Part shown: positions 7,315-16,271 of the stretch, one piece after another
Layout of the letters: each line of letters opens with the position of its first letter
Numbering within the stretch: the first letter of the stretch is position 1
From: Bacillota bacterium
GTDB lineage: Bacteria > Bacillota > Clostridia > Lachnospirales > Lachnospiraceae
NCBI GenBank assembly: GCA_023416695.1
Contig: JAEZGY010000010.1
Span: forward strand, 62,001-126,000
Length of the DNA: 64,000 nt
Reading direction: 5' to 3'
Notes under the pieces: model-generated
What the model was told of the DNA's origin: nothing
The model's input: only the letters and a program-made list of their open reading frames with translations
The model's database searches: none
Position numbers and translations under genes: made by a program

Positions 7315-9114
7315 TTATTTATTTACTTCTACTTTTTTCACTAGGGCAATCTCTAATTCCTCTAGTTGTTTTGGATCAACAACGTTTGGACAATCTGTCA
7401 ATAGACAAGAAGCATCTTTAACTTTAGGAAATGCCATAACATCGCGGATAGAATCCTCCTTTGTCATAAGCATAATTAAACGATCCAAACCATAAGCTAA
7501 GCCTGCATGAGGTGGTACTCCGTATTTAAATGCATTAAGAAGGAATCCAAACTGTTCATACGCTTGCTCATGAGTAAAACCTAATACTTCAAACATCTTC
7601 TCTTGAATATCATTTTGGAAGATACGAACACTTCCGCCACCGATTTCAGTTCCATTTAATACAATATCATAGGCCTTTGCACGAACCTTTTCTGGAGCAG
7701 TTTCAAGATACTGTAAGTCTTCTTCCATTGGCATAGTAAATGGATGATGCATTGCCACATATCTCTCTTGTTCTTTGGAGTACTCAAGTAATGGGAACTC
7801 GGTAACCCATAAAAACTTATACTCATCTTTATCAAGTAACTCTAACTGTCTGGCAATTTCCAAACGAAGGTTTCCTAATACTGCAAATACAGTATCATCT
7901 TCATCTGCTGCAAAAAGAAGTAAATCTCCTGGTTTACCTTCCATTGCATCCACTAACGTAGCTAACTCTTCCTCAGTCATAAATTTAGCAAAGGAGGATT
8001 TGTATGTGCCATCTTCGTTGATTGCCAGGTATGCTAGGCCTTTGGCACCAAAATCCTTGGCATAATCTACTAAGGCATCTATCTTCTTACGTGGCATAGC
8101 AGCCTGTCCAGCCGCATTGATACCTCTTACAGAACCACCATTTTCTAGGGCCCCTGTAAATACTGAGAAACCACAATTCTTTACTACTTCAGATACATTT
8201 TTAAGCTCCATGCCAAATCTAGTATCTGGTTTATCAGAACCGAAACGCTCCATTGCTTCCTTATAAGGCATTCTCTCAATTGGAAGGCTAATGTCTATAT
8301 TCATAATATCTTTAAATACACGCTGAATCAAACGTTCATTTACATCAATGACGTCATTTACATCAACAAAGGATAGCTCCATGTCGATTTGCGTAAACTC
8401 TGGCTGACGATCTGCACGCAAATCCTCATCTCTAAAGCATTTTGCAATCTGGAAGTAACGATCAAAGCCAGAACACATTAATAGCTGTTTAAATAGCTGA
8501 GGAGATTGTGGCAGGGCGTAGAAGTTGCCTGGGTGTACACGGCTTGGTACTAGGTAATCTCTTGCTCCCTCTGGGGTACTTTTATTTAAAATTGGGGTTT
8601 CAATCTCAAGAAAGCCTTCCTCAGATAGAAACTGTCTTACTAAGGTACAAACCTGGCTACGTATCATAATATTTCTTTGTAAATCAGGTCTTCTAAGGTC
8701 TAAATAACGATATTTTAAGCGTAATTCATCCTTTGTTTTACTGTTTTCCTCAATTGGAAAAGGTGGTGTCTCTGCTTCAGATAGGATACGAAGCTCAGTA
8801 GCACGTACTTCAATGGCACCAGTAGCTAAATTCTCATTGGTAGCACCAGAGCGGGCAACAACCTTACCAACCACCGCTACTACGAATTCGCTTCTTAATC
8901 GCCCTGCTTTTTCAAACACCTCAGGAGCAACTTCACTTTCTTCAAAGATTACCTGCATAATTCCAGAACGATCTCTAAGATCTAGGAATACTAGTCCACC
9001 TTTATTACGATTCTTTTGTACCCATCCCATTAAGGTTACTTCTTTACCGATTTCAGAAGCAGTAACCTCTGTACATCTATGGCTTCTGTGTAAGCCTTTC
9101 ATTGTTTCTGCCAT
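7315..9114 (-). CDS. aspS: Aspartyl-tRNA synthetase
   Basis: 599 residues, the usual bacterial-type length. It has an N-terminal OB-fold anticodon-binding domain (about 1-110), the class II catalytic core with motif 2 FRDEDLRADRQPEFTQID, a GAD insertion domain, and motif 3 GLAYGLDRLIMLM near the C-terminus. It charges tRNA-Asp and possibly tRNA-Asn; discrimination cannot be judged by eye. AAAGGAG precedes the ATG. It is the last gene of a minus-strand operon, 13 nt after hisS. Confidence 0.97.
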   Translation of the reverse strand: MAETMKGLHRSHRCTEVTASEIGKEVTLMGWVQKNRNKGGLVFLDLRDRSGIMQVIFEESEVAPEVFEKAGRLRSEFVVAVVGKVVARSGATNENLATGAIEVRATELRILSEAETPPFPIEENSKTKDELRLKYRYLDLRRPDLQRNIMIRSQVCTLVRQFLSEEGFLEIETPILNKSTPEGARDYLVPSRVHPGNFYALPQSPQLFKQLLMCSGFDRYFQIAKCFRDEDLRADRQPEFTQIDMELSFVDVNDVIDVNERLIQRVFKDIMNIDISLPIERMPYKEAMERFGSDKPDTRFGMELKNVSEVVKNCGFSVFTGALENGGSVRGINAAGQAAMPRKKIDALVDYAKDFGAKGLAYLAINEDGTYKSSFAKFMTEEELATLVDAMEGKPGDLLLFAADEDDTVFAVLGNLRLEIARQLELLDKDEYKFLWVTEFPLLEYSKEQERYVAMHHPFTMPMEEDLQYLETAPEKVRAKAYDIVLNGTEIGGGSVRIFQNDIQEKMFEVLGFTHEQAYEQFGFLLNAFKYGVPPHAGLAYGLDRLIMLMTKEDSIRDVMAFPKVKDASCLLTDCPNVVDPKQLEELEIALVKKVEVNK

Positions 9115-9127
9115 TTAAAGTTCTCCT

Positions 9128-10372
9128 TTATTTAAAATAGTTTACTATCTCATCAATTGCCACTGTAGTCTCTTCATGAGAGTCCATGTTCTTAATCACT
9201 ACTTGGTTAGACTTAATTTCGTCTTCTCCCAAGATAATAGTATTTTGTGCCCCTAACTTATTGGCATACTTCATCTGTGCCTTTACACTTCGGTCCATAT
9301 AATCTGTTTCTACAATCAGACCTTGATTACGAAGTTCGGTAACAATTTGATATGCCTTTGCCTTAGCTTCTTTTCCTAAAATACCAACATAAAGTTGCGG
9401 CTTGTCCTCTTCTCCTAAGTCAACACCTTCTTGATCAAGGAAGTATAATATTCTCTCGATTCCCATACCAAAACCAACGGATGGTACTTCTAGCTTTCCA
9501 TCCACTTCATGGATAAGATTATCGTAACGACCACCGCCACAAAGAGTGAAACCATCTTCATTTACAAATTCGAATACTGTCTTTGTATAGTAATCTAGTC
9601 CTCGAACAATACCTGTATCTATCTCATATGGGATATTTAACTCAGTAAGCAAAGATTTAAGTTCATCAAAATGCTCTTTACACTCTTCATCCAAATACTC
9701 TATGGTTCTTGGAGCTTTGTCTACAATTGCTTTACATCCCTCTACCTTACAGTCAATGACACGAAGGGGATTCTTCTCCATACGATCTAAACAGGTTGGA
9801 CACAGACCTTCTTTTCTTTCTTCCAAATACGCTTTTAGAGCATCATTATAAATCTTTCTACAGTTTGCACAACCAATACTATTAATGTGAAGCTTTGCCT
9901 TCTTTAATCCAATCTCATTGATCAAAGTGGTAATAAGAGTAATCAGTTCCACTTCGGCAAGTGGGCTCTTGCTACCTACAAACTCTACACCAAATTGATG
10001 ATGTTGACGAAGACGTCCACTTTCCGGCTGCTCATAACGAAAAGCTGGAGTTACATAGAATAATTTGATAGGTTGCGCCTCTGCATATAGGCTATTTTCT
10101 AAATAAGCACGAATGGCTCCAGCAGTTCCCTCTGGCTTTAAGGTTACACTACGGTTTCCTTTATCTTGAAAGGTATACATTTCCTTCTGTACTACATCTG
10201 TAGTTTCTCCAACGCCCCTCTGAAACAGGACGGTATGTTCAAAGACTGGAGTAATAATTTCTTTTATGTTATAGGCCTTACAAAGCGTTCTTGCTTTTGA
10301 CTCAATAATGGTACGACGGTGCATATTGACACCATACCAGTCCTGAGTTCCTTTTGGTCTTTGGGTGATCAT
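9128..10372 (-). CDS. hisS: Histidyl-tRNA synthetase
   Basis: 414 residues, class II synthetase. Motif 2 FRYEQPESGRLRQHHQFGVE and the histidine-specific motif GLDYYTKTVFEF are both present, with a C-terminal anticodon-binding domain from about residue 325. A Cys-rich segment (CANCRKIYND and CPTCLDRM) forms the insertion seen in many clostridial enzymes. GGAGGAGA precedes the ATG. It lies 20 nt after the HD-GYP gene and 13 nt before aspS; hisS-aspS is a conserved Firmicutes pair. Confidence 0.97.
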   Translation of the reverse strand: MITQRPKGTQDWYGVNMHRRTIIESKARTLCKAYNIKEIITPVFEHTVLFQRGVGETTDVVQKEMYTFQDKGNRSVTLKPEGTAGAIRAYLENSLYAEAQPIKLFYVTPAFRYEQPESGRLRQHHQFGVEFVGSKSPLAEVELITLITTLINEIGLKKAKLHINSIGCANCRKIYNDALKAYLEERKEGLCPTCLDRMEKNPLRVIDCKVEGCKAIVDKAPRTIEYLDEECKEHFDELKSLLTELNIPYEIDTGIVRGLDYYTKTVFEFVNEDGFTLCGGGRYDNLIHEVDGKLEVPSVGFGMGIERILYFLDQEGVDLGEEDKPQLYVGILGKEAKAKAYQIVTELRNQGLIVETDYMDRSVKAQMKYANKLGAQNTIILGEDEIKSNQVVIKNMDSHEETTVAIDEIVNYFK

Positions 10373-10392
10373 GTAATATCTCCTCCTAAAAT

Positions 10393-11028
10393 TTATTTAT
10401 ATTCAGTAGATATGTGCCTTAAGGCTACATGTTCCCTAATTGCACCAAAGTCTCTACTATGTACCACTCTTTGAAAAACTAGGAAAATTTGCATATCAAA
10501 GTTTTTCACTTCATCTATCATTAACTCTACTGCAGTATCAATATCAAACGCATCCCGATATGGCCGTTCCGAAACTAAAGCTGCAAATACATCACAGGTC
10601 CTAAGAATTCTAGCCCCAATAGGAATCTCTTTTCCAATAAGATTGTCTGGATATCCTGAACCATCGTAATTCTCATGATGATGATATACACTCTCTAATA
10701 TAAAATCACTATAGCCTTCACTTTTTAATATATCATAACTAAAAGTAGAATGCATCCTAACATATTTCATTTCTTCGATATGCAAGGTATCTTTTCTTCT
10801 TCCGTACAGATACTTGCTTAAACGTAGCTTTCCAACATCATGGAGTAAGCCTGCAATTGAAATATCATGACAGAATTCTTCATCATAGTTAAGCTCTCTG
10901 GCGATTAATTTCGCCAGATTACTTACTAATATACCATGGTCCACAGCATCTTTAAAATCATCAATAATAATGTCACTCATAATCATACTGCTATCTACAT
11001 TATCTTGTACTTGGTTCTTGTCCCCCAT
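10393..11028 (-). CDS. HD-GYP/HDc phosphohydrolase-domain protein
   Basis: 211 residues. The metal-binding HD appears in AGLLHDVGKLRLSKYLYGR and the second half has SVYHHHENYDGSGYP, so it belongs to the HD-GYP-like group, which includes c-di-GMP phosphodiesterases. There is no receiver or sensor domain and no membrane segment, so it is essentially a lone catalytic domain. The start at 11028 has AGAAGG seven bases before it and lies inside the 3' end of hemZ (29-nt overlap), so it is probably translationally coupled. It is embedded between hemZ and hisS. Its substrate could be c-di-GMP or another nucleotide. Confidence 0.82.
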   Translation of the reverse strand: MGDKNQVQDNVDSSMIMSDIIIDDFKDAVDHGILVSNLAKLIARELNYDEEFCHDISIAGLLHDVGKLRLSKYLYGRRKDTLHIEEMKYVRMHSTFSYDILKSEGYSDFILESVYHHHENYDGSGYPDNLIGKEIPIGARILRTCDVFAALVSERPYRDAFDIDTAVELMIDEVKNFDMQIFLVFQRVVHSRDFGAIREHVALRHISTEYK

Positions 11029-12481
11029 AATACACCTTCTCAACAAAATTCTTTTTTCTTTCAATCATTTCATCAATACGTGCAATATACTCTTTGACAT
11101 CCTTTACGTTCTCTACTCGTTCAATACGACCCTCATCGTGAAAAACAAATTTGGAAGATGCACCTGCGCCTAACGCTAGTATTGTTTGCTTCTCTTCCAT
11201 AATAAGAATATTGTAAATACACTCCATTCCTGGCTTTGCATATCCTACATTCTCAAGATTATCTGACATATTCTTCTGACGATATAAATAATATGGAACA
11301 TACCCCTGCTCTTTCGCAAATATTCGAGTTTGTAACAGCATCTCACTAGCGTCTCCAAAGTGAAGATCCTGATACTTCTTCTTATACATATTAAGATATG
11401 CTGCCCTTTTTATTGCTAAGGTATGAACAGTCAGATTATCTGGCTTTAACTCCCTCATCTTAGCCAAGGTAATATCCACCTCTTTTACATCTTCTCCTGG
11501 TAACCCAACAATCAAATCCATGTTGATATTGGTATGACCTAGCTCTCTAGCCATAAGAAAAGCATCCTCAATCTGAGCGGTGGTATGTCGCCTTCCTATG
11601 AGATCTAACGTCTTCTGATTCATCGTCTGAGGATTAATGGAGATTCTAGTTACACCATATTGTTTTAACAGACGAAGTTTCTCATAAGTGATGCTGTCAG
11701 GTCTTCCTGCTTCTACTGTAAATTCACTAACTGTAGACATACGAAAGCTGTTCACTACCTTAATGAGAAGTCTCTCTAGTTGTTCCTCATTTAATGTAGT
11801 TGGGGTCCCTCCACCAATATAAATGGAAATTAATTTCTTATCACTAAGAGCCCTTTTAGCATAATCAATCTCTTGAAATAGTGCGCTGAGGTAACTATCT
11901 ACATAGTCTCTATAAGCGCCAATGGAATAAGAGGTAAAAGAACAATATAAACAAGTAGTAGGACAAAATGGAATCCCTATATATATACTATAACCTTTTT
12001 TATAATCTATCTTTCTTAAAATGTCAAGTTCACGGCTTGCAATCTCTAGGCTTAATTTTGTCTTTTCCTCGGAACATAAATACTGTTCTTCAAAGAAATT
12101 CTTAATACTAGCCTTATCTTGTCCTTCCTCAAGTTGAGTCAAAGCCAACTTGGTAGGTCTTACCCCTGTTAAGGTTCCCCATGGTAATTCCTTGTTGGTA
12201 ATCTTACTTAACCCCTGATATAATAACTGTTTTAATGCATTTTTATATTCTGGACGTTTTTGTAGATCAGCCTTCGTCTCAAGCATTAAGATAGGTATTT
12301 CATTTTTCACAAATGAAATACCTATCTTTTGCTCGTCAAGCATCATATCTATCAATAAATCATCTGGTTCTAACGTTTGACATTCATTCTTGGTAACAAT
12401 CTTTTCCCCATGAAAAAATGCCATAGCTAATCCTCTTACCTCATATTCAAACTCATCTCTAGAGCGTTTTATATGAATCAT
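11000..12481 (-). CDS. hemZ: HemZ-type oxygen-independent coproporphyrinogen III dehydrogenase
   Basis: 493 residues. A radical-SAM cluster motif, CPTTCLYCSF (Cys 173, 177, 180), is followed by GGGTPT and a HemN-like C-terminal half. The extra N-terminal ~165 residues are typical of the HemZ group in Clostridia. The annotated role is oxidative decarboxylation of coproporphyrinogen III; HemN-family proteins have several activities, so the exact reaction is uncertain, and no other haem gene is present. It begins 2 nt after the upstream metallo-hydrolase and overlaps the HD-GYP gene. This gene order is common in Clostridia. Confidence 0.88.
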   Translation of the reverse strand: MIHIKRSRDEFEYEVRGLAMAFFHGEKIVTKNECQTLEPDDLLIDMMLDEQKIGISFVKNEIPILMLETKADLQKRPEYKNALKQLLYQGLSKITNKELPWGTLTGVRPTKLALTQLEEGQDKASIKNFFEEQYLCSEEKTKLSLEIASRELDILRKIDYKKGYSIYIGIPFCPTTCLYCSFTSYSIGAYRDYVDSYLSALFQEIDYAKRALSDKKLISIYIGGGTPTTLNEEQLERLLIKVVNSFRMSTVSEFTVEAGRPDSITYEKLRLLKQYGVTRISINPQTMNQKTLDLIGRRHTTAQIEDAFLMARELGHTNINMDLIVGLPGEDVKEVDITLAKMRELKPDNLTVHTLAIKRAAYLNMYKKKYQDLHFGDASEMLLQTRIFAKEQGYVPYYLYRQKNMSDNLENVGYAKPGMECIYNILIMEEKQTILALGAGASSKFVFHDEGRIERVENVKDVKEYIARIDEMIERKKNFVEKVYYGGQEPSTR

Positions 12482-12483
12482 AA

Positions 12484-13104
12484 TTAATATTCCTCTTTTT
12501 CCTTACCAATCGTCGTTTCACTATCATGTCCCGGTAAAACTACTGTTTGTTCTGGAAGGACTAATAGTTTTTGTTTTATGGAAGAAATCAAGGAACGATA
12601 ATCTCCCGTAGGAAAATCTGTTCTTCCCATACTTCCACAAAACAGTGTATCCCCACTAATTAATATCTCCTCCTCAGGGAAGTAATAACACATTCCCCCT
12701 CCTGTATGACCTGGAGTAGCAATAGCTCTTACTTTTAACCCTGCCAAGAAAAGTTCCTCTTGATCTGTCAGCCATTCATCTGCCTGTAAGGAAACTGCTT
12801 CTCCAATAAAGTGCGTGGACATATTCATTTCTGGAGAAAAAAGTAAGGTTTTTTCCAGTTCATTGGCATATATCTTGACTTTAAAATAATCACTTACCTC
12901 TTTCGCTGCCAAGATGTGATCAAAATGCCCATGAGTAAGCATAATACCTACTAATTTCAGGCCTTCCTTTAGCACCTTTTCGATAATTGCACCAGCTCTA
13001 TCGCCAGGATCAAAGCATATTGTTTCTAAGGTTTCCTCATTGGTTACCAGATAGCAATTCGTTTGCACTGGTCCTACTACAATAGTACGAATTTTAACTG
13101 ACAT
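12484..13104 (-). CDS. Metallo-beta-lactamase-fold hydrolase (glyoxalase II-like)
   Basis: 206 residues with the complete metal-binding set: THGHFDH at about 58-64, the later His in TPGHTGG, the Asp in ISGDTLF and the His in LPGHDSET. The fold resembles hydroxyacylglutathione hydrolase (GloB/YcbL). True glutathione substrates are unlikely in a clostridium, so the thioester substrate is unknown. GAGGAG precedes the ATG. It lies between relA and hemZ with gaps of 13 and 2 nt, a conserved arrangement in the class. Confidence 0.88.
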   Translation of the reverse strand: MSVKIRTIVVGPVQTNCYLVTNEETLETICFDPGDRAGAIIEKVLKEGLKLVGIMLTHGHFDHILAAKEVSDYFKVKIYANELEKTLLFSPEMNMSTHFIGEAVSLQADEWLTDQEELFLAGLKVRAIATPGHTGGGMCYYFPEEEILISGDTLFCGSMGRTDFPTGDYRSLISSIKQKLLVLPEQTVVLPGHDSETTIGKEKEEY

Positions 13105-13117
13105 TTACTATTCTCCT

Positions 13118-15418
13118 CTAGCCGCTAGTTCTTTCAATATCTAATATACTTTCTACATTTTGTATCTTACCAATAATCGTCTGAAGCTGACTAACACCAT
13201 TACACTCGAAGCCTACACTAATAGTTGCTGTTCCTTGTTTATTCGTTCTAACATTCATGGAAATAACAGAAATCTTATTCTCTGTAAATACCTTCGAAAT
13301 ATCTACTAATACGCCATTACGGTTATTGGCATATATCTTAAGCTCTGCTGTATACAAGGCATCCTTTTGTTTCTCAGTACCTACCTGCCACTCTGCTTCA
13401 ATTAGGCGGGCTCTGTCTTCACTTGGCAGATGAATAATGTTGATACAGTCCGTTCTATGAATGCTGACACCACGTCCTCTTGTGACAAATCCAATAATCT
13501 CATCTCCTGGAACCGGACTACAGCACTTAGAAAATCGTACAGCAACGTCATGTATTCCTTTTACTGTAATACCACCCTTGCTTTTCTTAACTGGAAGTTT
13601 GCTTTCTTTAATCTCAGAAATCGTTTCAAGAACGTTAGTATCAGTAATTTCCTTCTTATTCTTCTTTCTATATTCCTCTTGAAGGCGGTTGATAATCTGG
13701 CCTTCCTTAAGACCTCCATGACCAATGGCTGCTAATACACTCTCCCAATCTTTAAACCCATATTTCACCATTACAACATTCATAAACTCAGGTTTTAATA
13801 GGTCACTTAGCACAATGCTTTTAGATTTGCAGTAAACAGCTACAAGCTCCTTGCCACGGATAATATTATCTTCCTTCAGTTGCGTCTTAAACCACTGATT
13901 AATCTTATTCTTTGCTTGGGTACTCTTTACCAAGTTCAACCAGTCTCTGCTAGGTCCCTTAGAGTTTTGAGAGGTAATAACCTCAATTCTATCACCATTT
14001 TGTATTTTATAATCAATGGTAACTAACTTCCCATTAACACGGGCTCCTACCATCTTATTTCCTACAGCACTATGAATAGAATATGCAAAATCTATTGGAG
14101 TAGATCCGTTAGGCAGATTTTTTACATCTCCGGTTGGCGTAAAGCAATATACACTTTCAGAAAATAGGTCTAAATCGCTCTTTAAAAGACTTAAAAATTC
14201 GCGGTTATCAGACATATCTCTCTGCCACTCAAGAATTTGACGAAGCCACGTAAGCTTTGCTTCCTCTGTATCCTTACTATTCTTACCATCTAGACCTTCT
14301 TTGTATTTCCAGTGGGCCGCAATACCATATTCTGCAGTACGATGCATTTCAAAGGTACGAATTTGAATCTCAAATGGTTGCCCCTGAGGTCCAATCAAAG
14401 TAGTATGCAAAGATTGATACATGTTAGGTTTAGGCATAGCAATATAATCCTTAAACCTTCCTGGTATTGGCTTATACATCTCATGAATGACACCAAGTGC
14501 TGCATAGCAATCCTTTACTGAATCAACAATAATACGAACAGCAAAAAGATCATAGATTTGATCTAAGGTTTTGTTTTGGTTTACCATCTTCTTATAAATA
14601 CTAAAGAAATGCTTTACTCGACCATAGCACTCGGCTTCAATCCCTGCTTCTTCAACATGTGATTTTACTTCTTTTACTATACTATCTATAAATGCTTCTC
14701 TTTCGTCTGCTTCAGAAGCCACTTTATTCTTTAAATCTTCGTATACTTCTGGTTCTAAATATTTTAAAGATAAATCGTCTAACTCAATCTTTATTTTGGA
14801 AATACCGAGACGTTGTGCAATAGGAGCATAGATATCCATCGTCTCCCTTGCTTTATCTCTCTGCTTTTCTGGCGTCATAAACTGAAGTGTTCGCATATTG
14901 TGAAGACGGTCAGCCAGCTTGATTAGAATAACACGGATATCCTTTGCCATGGCCAAAAACATCTTACGTAGATTTTCTGCCTGTATCTCAACTTTATCCG
15001 CTTTGTAATTCAACTGAGTCAATTTAGTAACCCCATCTACTAACAGAGCAATTTCTTCACCAAATTGAATCCCTATCTCTTCAGTAGTAAGGACAGTGTC
15101 TTCTACCACATCATGAAGAAGTCCAGCTACAATGGTCTCTTTATCCAGCTCTAGCTTAGCTAAAATAGTGGCTACGCAAATCGGATGGATAACATATGGT
15201 TCTCCAGACTTTCTTTTTTGGTCTTTATGGGCTACCTTTGCAATTGTATATGCCTTCTCAATTAGGCTTAAATCTGCAGAAGGATGGTATCCCCTAATAG
15301 TATCGACTAACTGTTTAAATAACTCTTCAGGGGCATTATATTCATCAGGCCTTAAAGCCTGCTCTACATATTCTGCTTCACTATAAAATGATTTATCAAT
15401 CTTTTTCTTTCTATCCAC
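13118..15418 (-). CDS. relA: Bifunctional (p)ppGpp synthetase/hydrolase
   Basis: About 766 residues. Domain order: HD hydrolase (LLHDVVEDT), RelA/SpoT synthetase (around HWKYKEG), TGS, helical region with conserved Cys-Cys (SKCCSPVPGD) and a C-terminal ACT domain. It makes and degrades the stringent-response alarmone; with both active sites visible it is the long Rel enzyme of Firmicutes. The GTG at 15418 (VDRKKKIDKS) is preferred: GGTGGTGG lies just before it. The ATG at 15448 would leave a leader of only about 13 nt from the predicted promoter. It is the first gene of the operon running to aspS. Confidence 0.94.
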   Translation of the reverse strand: MDRKKKIDKSFYSEAEYVEQALRPDEYNAPEELFKQLVDTIRGYHPSADLSLIEKAYTIAKVAHKDQKRKSGEPYVIHPICVATILAKLELDKETIVAGLLHDVVEDTVLTTEEIGIQFGEEIALLVDGVTKLTQLNYKADKVEIQAENLRKMFLAMAKDIRVILIKLADRLHNMRTLQFMTPEKQRDKARETMDIYAPIAQRLGISKIKIELDDLSLKYLEPEVYEDLKNKVASEADEREAFIDSIVKEVKSHVEEAGIEAECYGRVKHFFSIYKKMVNQNKTLDQIYDLFAVRIIVDSVKDCYAALGVIHEMYKPIPGRFKDYIAMPKPNMYQSLHTTLIGPQGQPFEIQIRTFEMHRTAEYGIAAHWKYKEGLDGKNSKDTEEAKLTWLRQILEWQRDMSDNREFLSLLKSDLDLFSESVYCFTPTGDVKNLPNGSTPIDFAYSIHSAVGNKMVGARVNGKLVTIDYKIQNGDRIEVITSQNSKGPSRDWLNLVKSTQAKNKINQWFKTQLKEDNIIRGKELVAVYCKSKSIVLSDLLKPEFMNVVMVKYGFKDWESVLAAIGHGGLKEGQIINRLQEEYRKKNKKEITDTNVLETISEIKESKLPVKKSKGGITVKGIHDVAVRFSKCCSPVPGDEIIGFVTRGRGVSIHRTDCINIIHLPSEDRARLIEAEWQVGTEKQKDALYTAELKIYANNRNGVLVDISKVFTENKISVISMNVRTNKQGTATISVGFECNGVSQLQTIIGKIQNVESILDIERTSG

Positions 15419-15467
15419 GTTACCACCACCGACTATGAGAACTTCCATCTTACTGTTTTATCCTACT

Positions 15468-15496
15468 ATTATAATAATAATGATTTAAAAAATCAA
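15468..15496 (-). promoter_or_regulatory. Predicted promoter of the relA operon
   Basis: Minus-strand TTGATT (15491-15496) and perfect TATAAT (15468-15473) are 17 nt apart. It lies downstream of the apt terminator, giving relA its own transcription start. Confidence 0.75.
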
Positions 15497-15573
15497 TTAA
15501 TTTATGCGAATATTGTCATTTCTCAGAACTATGAAAATAGTGGGTTTATATCCATATCTTCCAAGGTTTTTGC

Positions 15574-15615
15574 GAAAAAGAGAAGAAAGGAGTATAATCC
15601 TTTCTTCTCTTTTTC
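15574..15615 (-). terminator. Terminator of apt
   Basis: A perfect 18-bp stem (15574-15591 with 15598-15615) has a 6-nt loop and ends in TTTTTC on the minus strand, 12 nt past the apt stop codon. Confidence 0.88.
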
Positions 15616-15627
15616 AACAGGAATTTC

Positions 15628-16152
15628 CTACTTTCCTGAATATTTTATCACAGCATCTACATCGTATCCGCTCAGTTTCTTTCTTCCTTCTAATCCTTCC
15701 AGTTCGATTAAGAATGCAATCTTAACCACTTCCCCACCTAACTGTTCAATTAAATGAACAATAGCTTCTATTGTTCCACCGGTAGCGATTAGGTCATCAA
15801 TAATAACGACCTTTTGTCCTGGCTTAATAGCATCCTTGTGCATCTCTATAATCGCTGTACCATACTCTAAATCATATTCCTTTTCTATGGTTTCACATGG
15901 TAGCTTACCTTTTTTACGCACTGGCACAAAGGACTTCTTTAAGTTATAGGCAATAGGAACGCCAAAGATAAACCCTCTTGATTCAGGACCTACAACTACA
16001 TCAAAGTCCAAATCTTTTACTAAATCCTGCATGCTATTAATCGCTAATTGTAGCCCATCTTTTTCTTGTAATAGACTAGTGATATCACGAAAAATAATTC
16101 CTGGCTCTGGAAAATCTGGTATACTTCTTACATACTCTTCAATCTTCTTCAT
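15628..16152 (-). CDS. apt: Adenine phosphoribosyltransferase
   Basis: 174 residues, the normal size. The PRPP-binding motif VVIIDDLIATGGT is at about residues 120-132, and VVGPESRGFIFGVPIA matches the adenine-binding region. It salvages adenine to AMP in the cytoplasm. It lies between recJ and relA, a common Firmicutes order, but has its own promoter and a strong terminator. A GGAGCATAAGAG sequence precedes the ATG. Confidence 0.96.
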   Translation of the reverse strand: MKKIEEYVRSIPDFPEPGIIFRDITSLLQEKDGLQLAINSMQDLVKDLDFDVVVGPESRGFIFGVPIAYNLKKSFVPVRKKGKLPCETIEKEYDLEYGTAIIEMHKDAIKPGQKVVIIDDLIATGGTIEAIVHLIEQLGGEVVKIAFLIELEGLEGRKKLSGYDVDAVIKYSGK

Positions 16153-16239
16153 CTCTTATGCTCCTTACTATTTCAAAGAACGCCTTGGCGCTCCTATTGG
16201 CACTCACTGCTTATGCATACACTCTTTTGCCTAACTTGT

Positions 16240-16268
16240 AGTATAGCAAAAATTATGCAAAAACACAA
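16240..16268 (-). promoter_or_regulatory. Predicted promoter of apt
   Basis: Minus-strand TTGTGT (16263-16268) and TATACT (16240-16245) are 17 nt apart. The leader of about 80 nt contains a short GCGCC/GGCGT hairpin. Confidence 0.65.
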
Positions 16269-16271
16269 AGG

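Noticed and set aside
16153..16271. Further copy of the variable-hairpin repeat before apt
   Set aside because: It shows a short GCGCC/GGCGT hairpin but neither of the conserved flanks.
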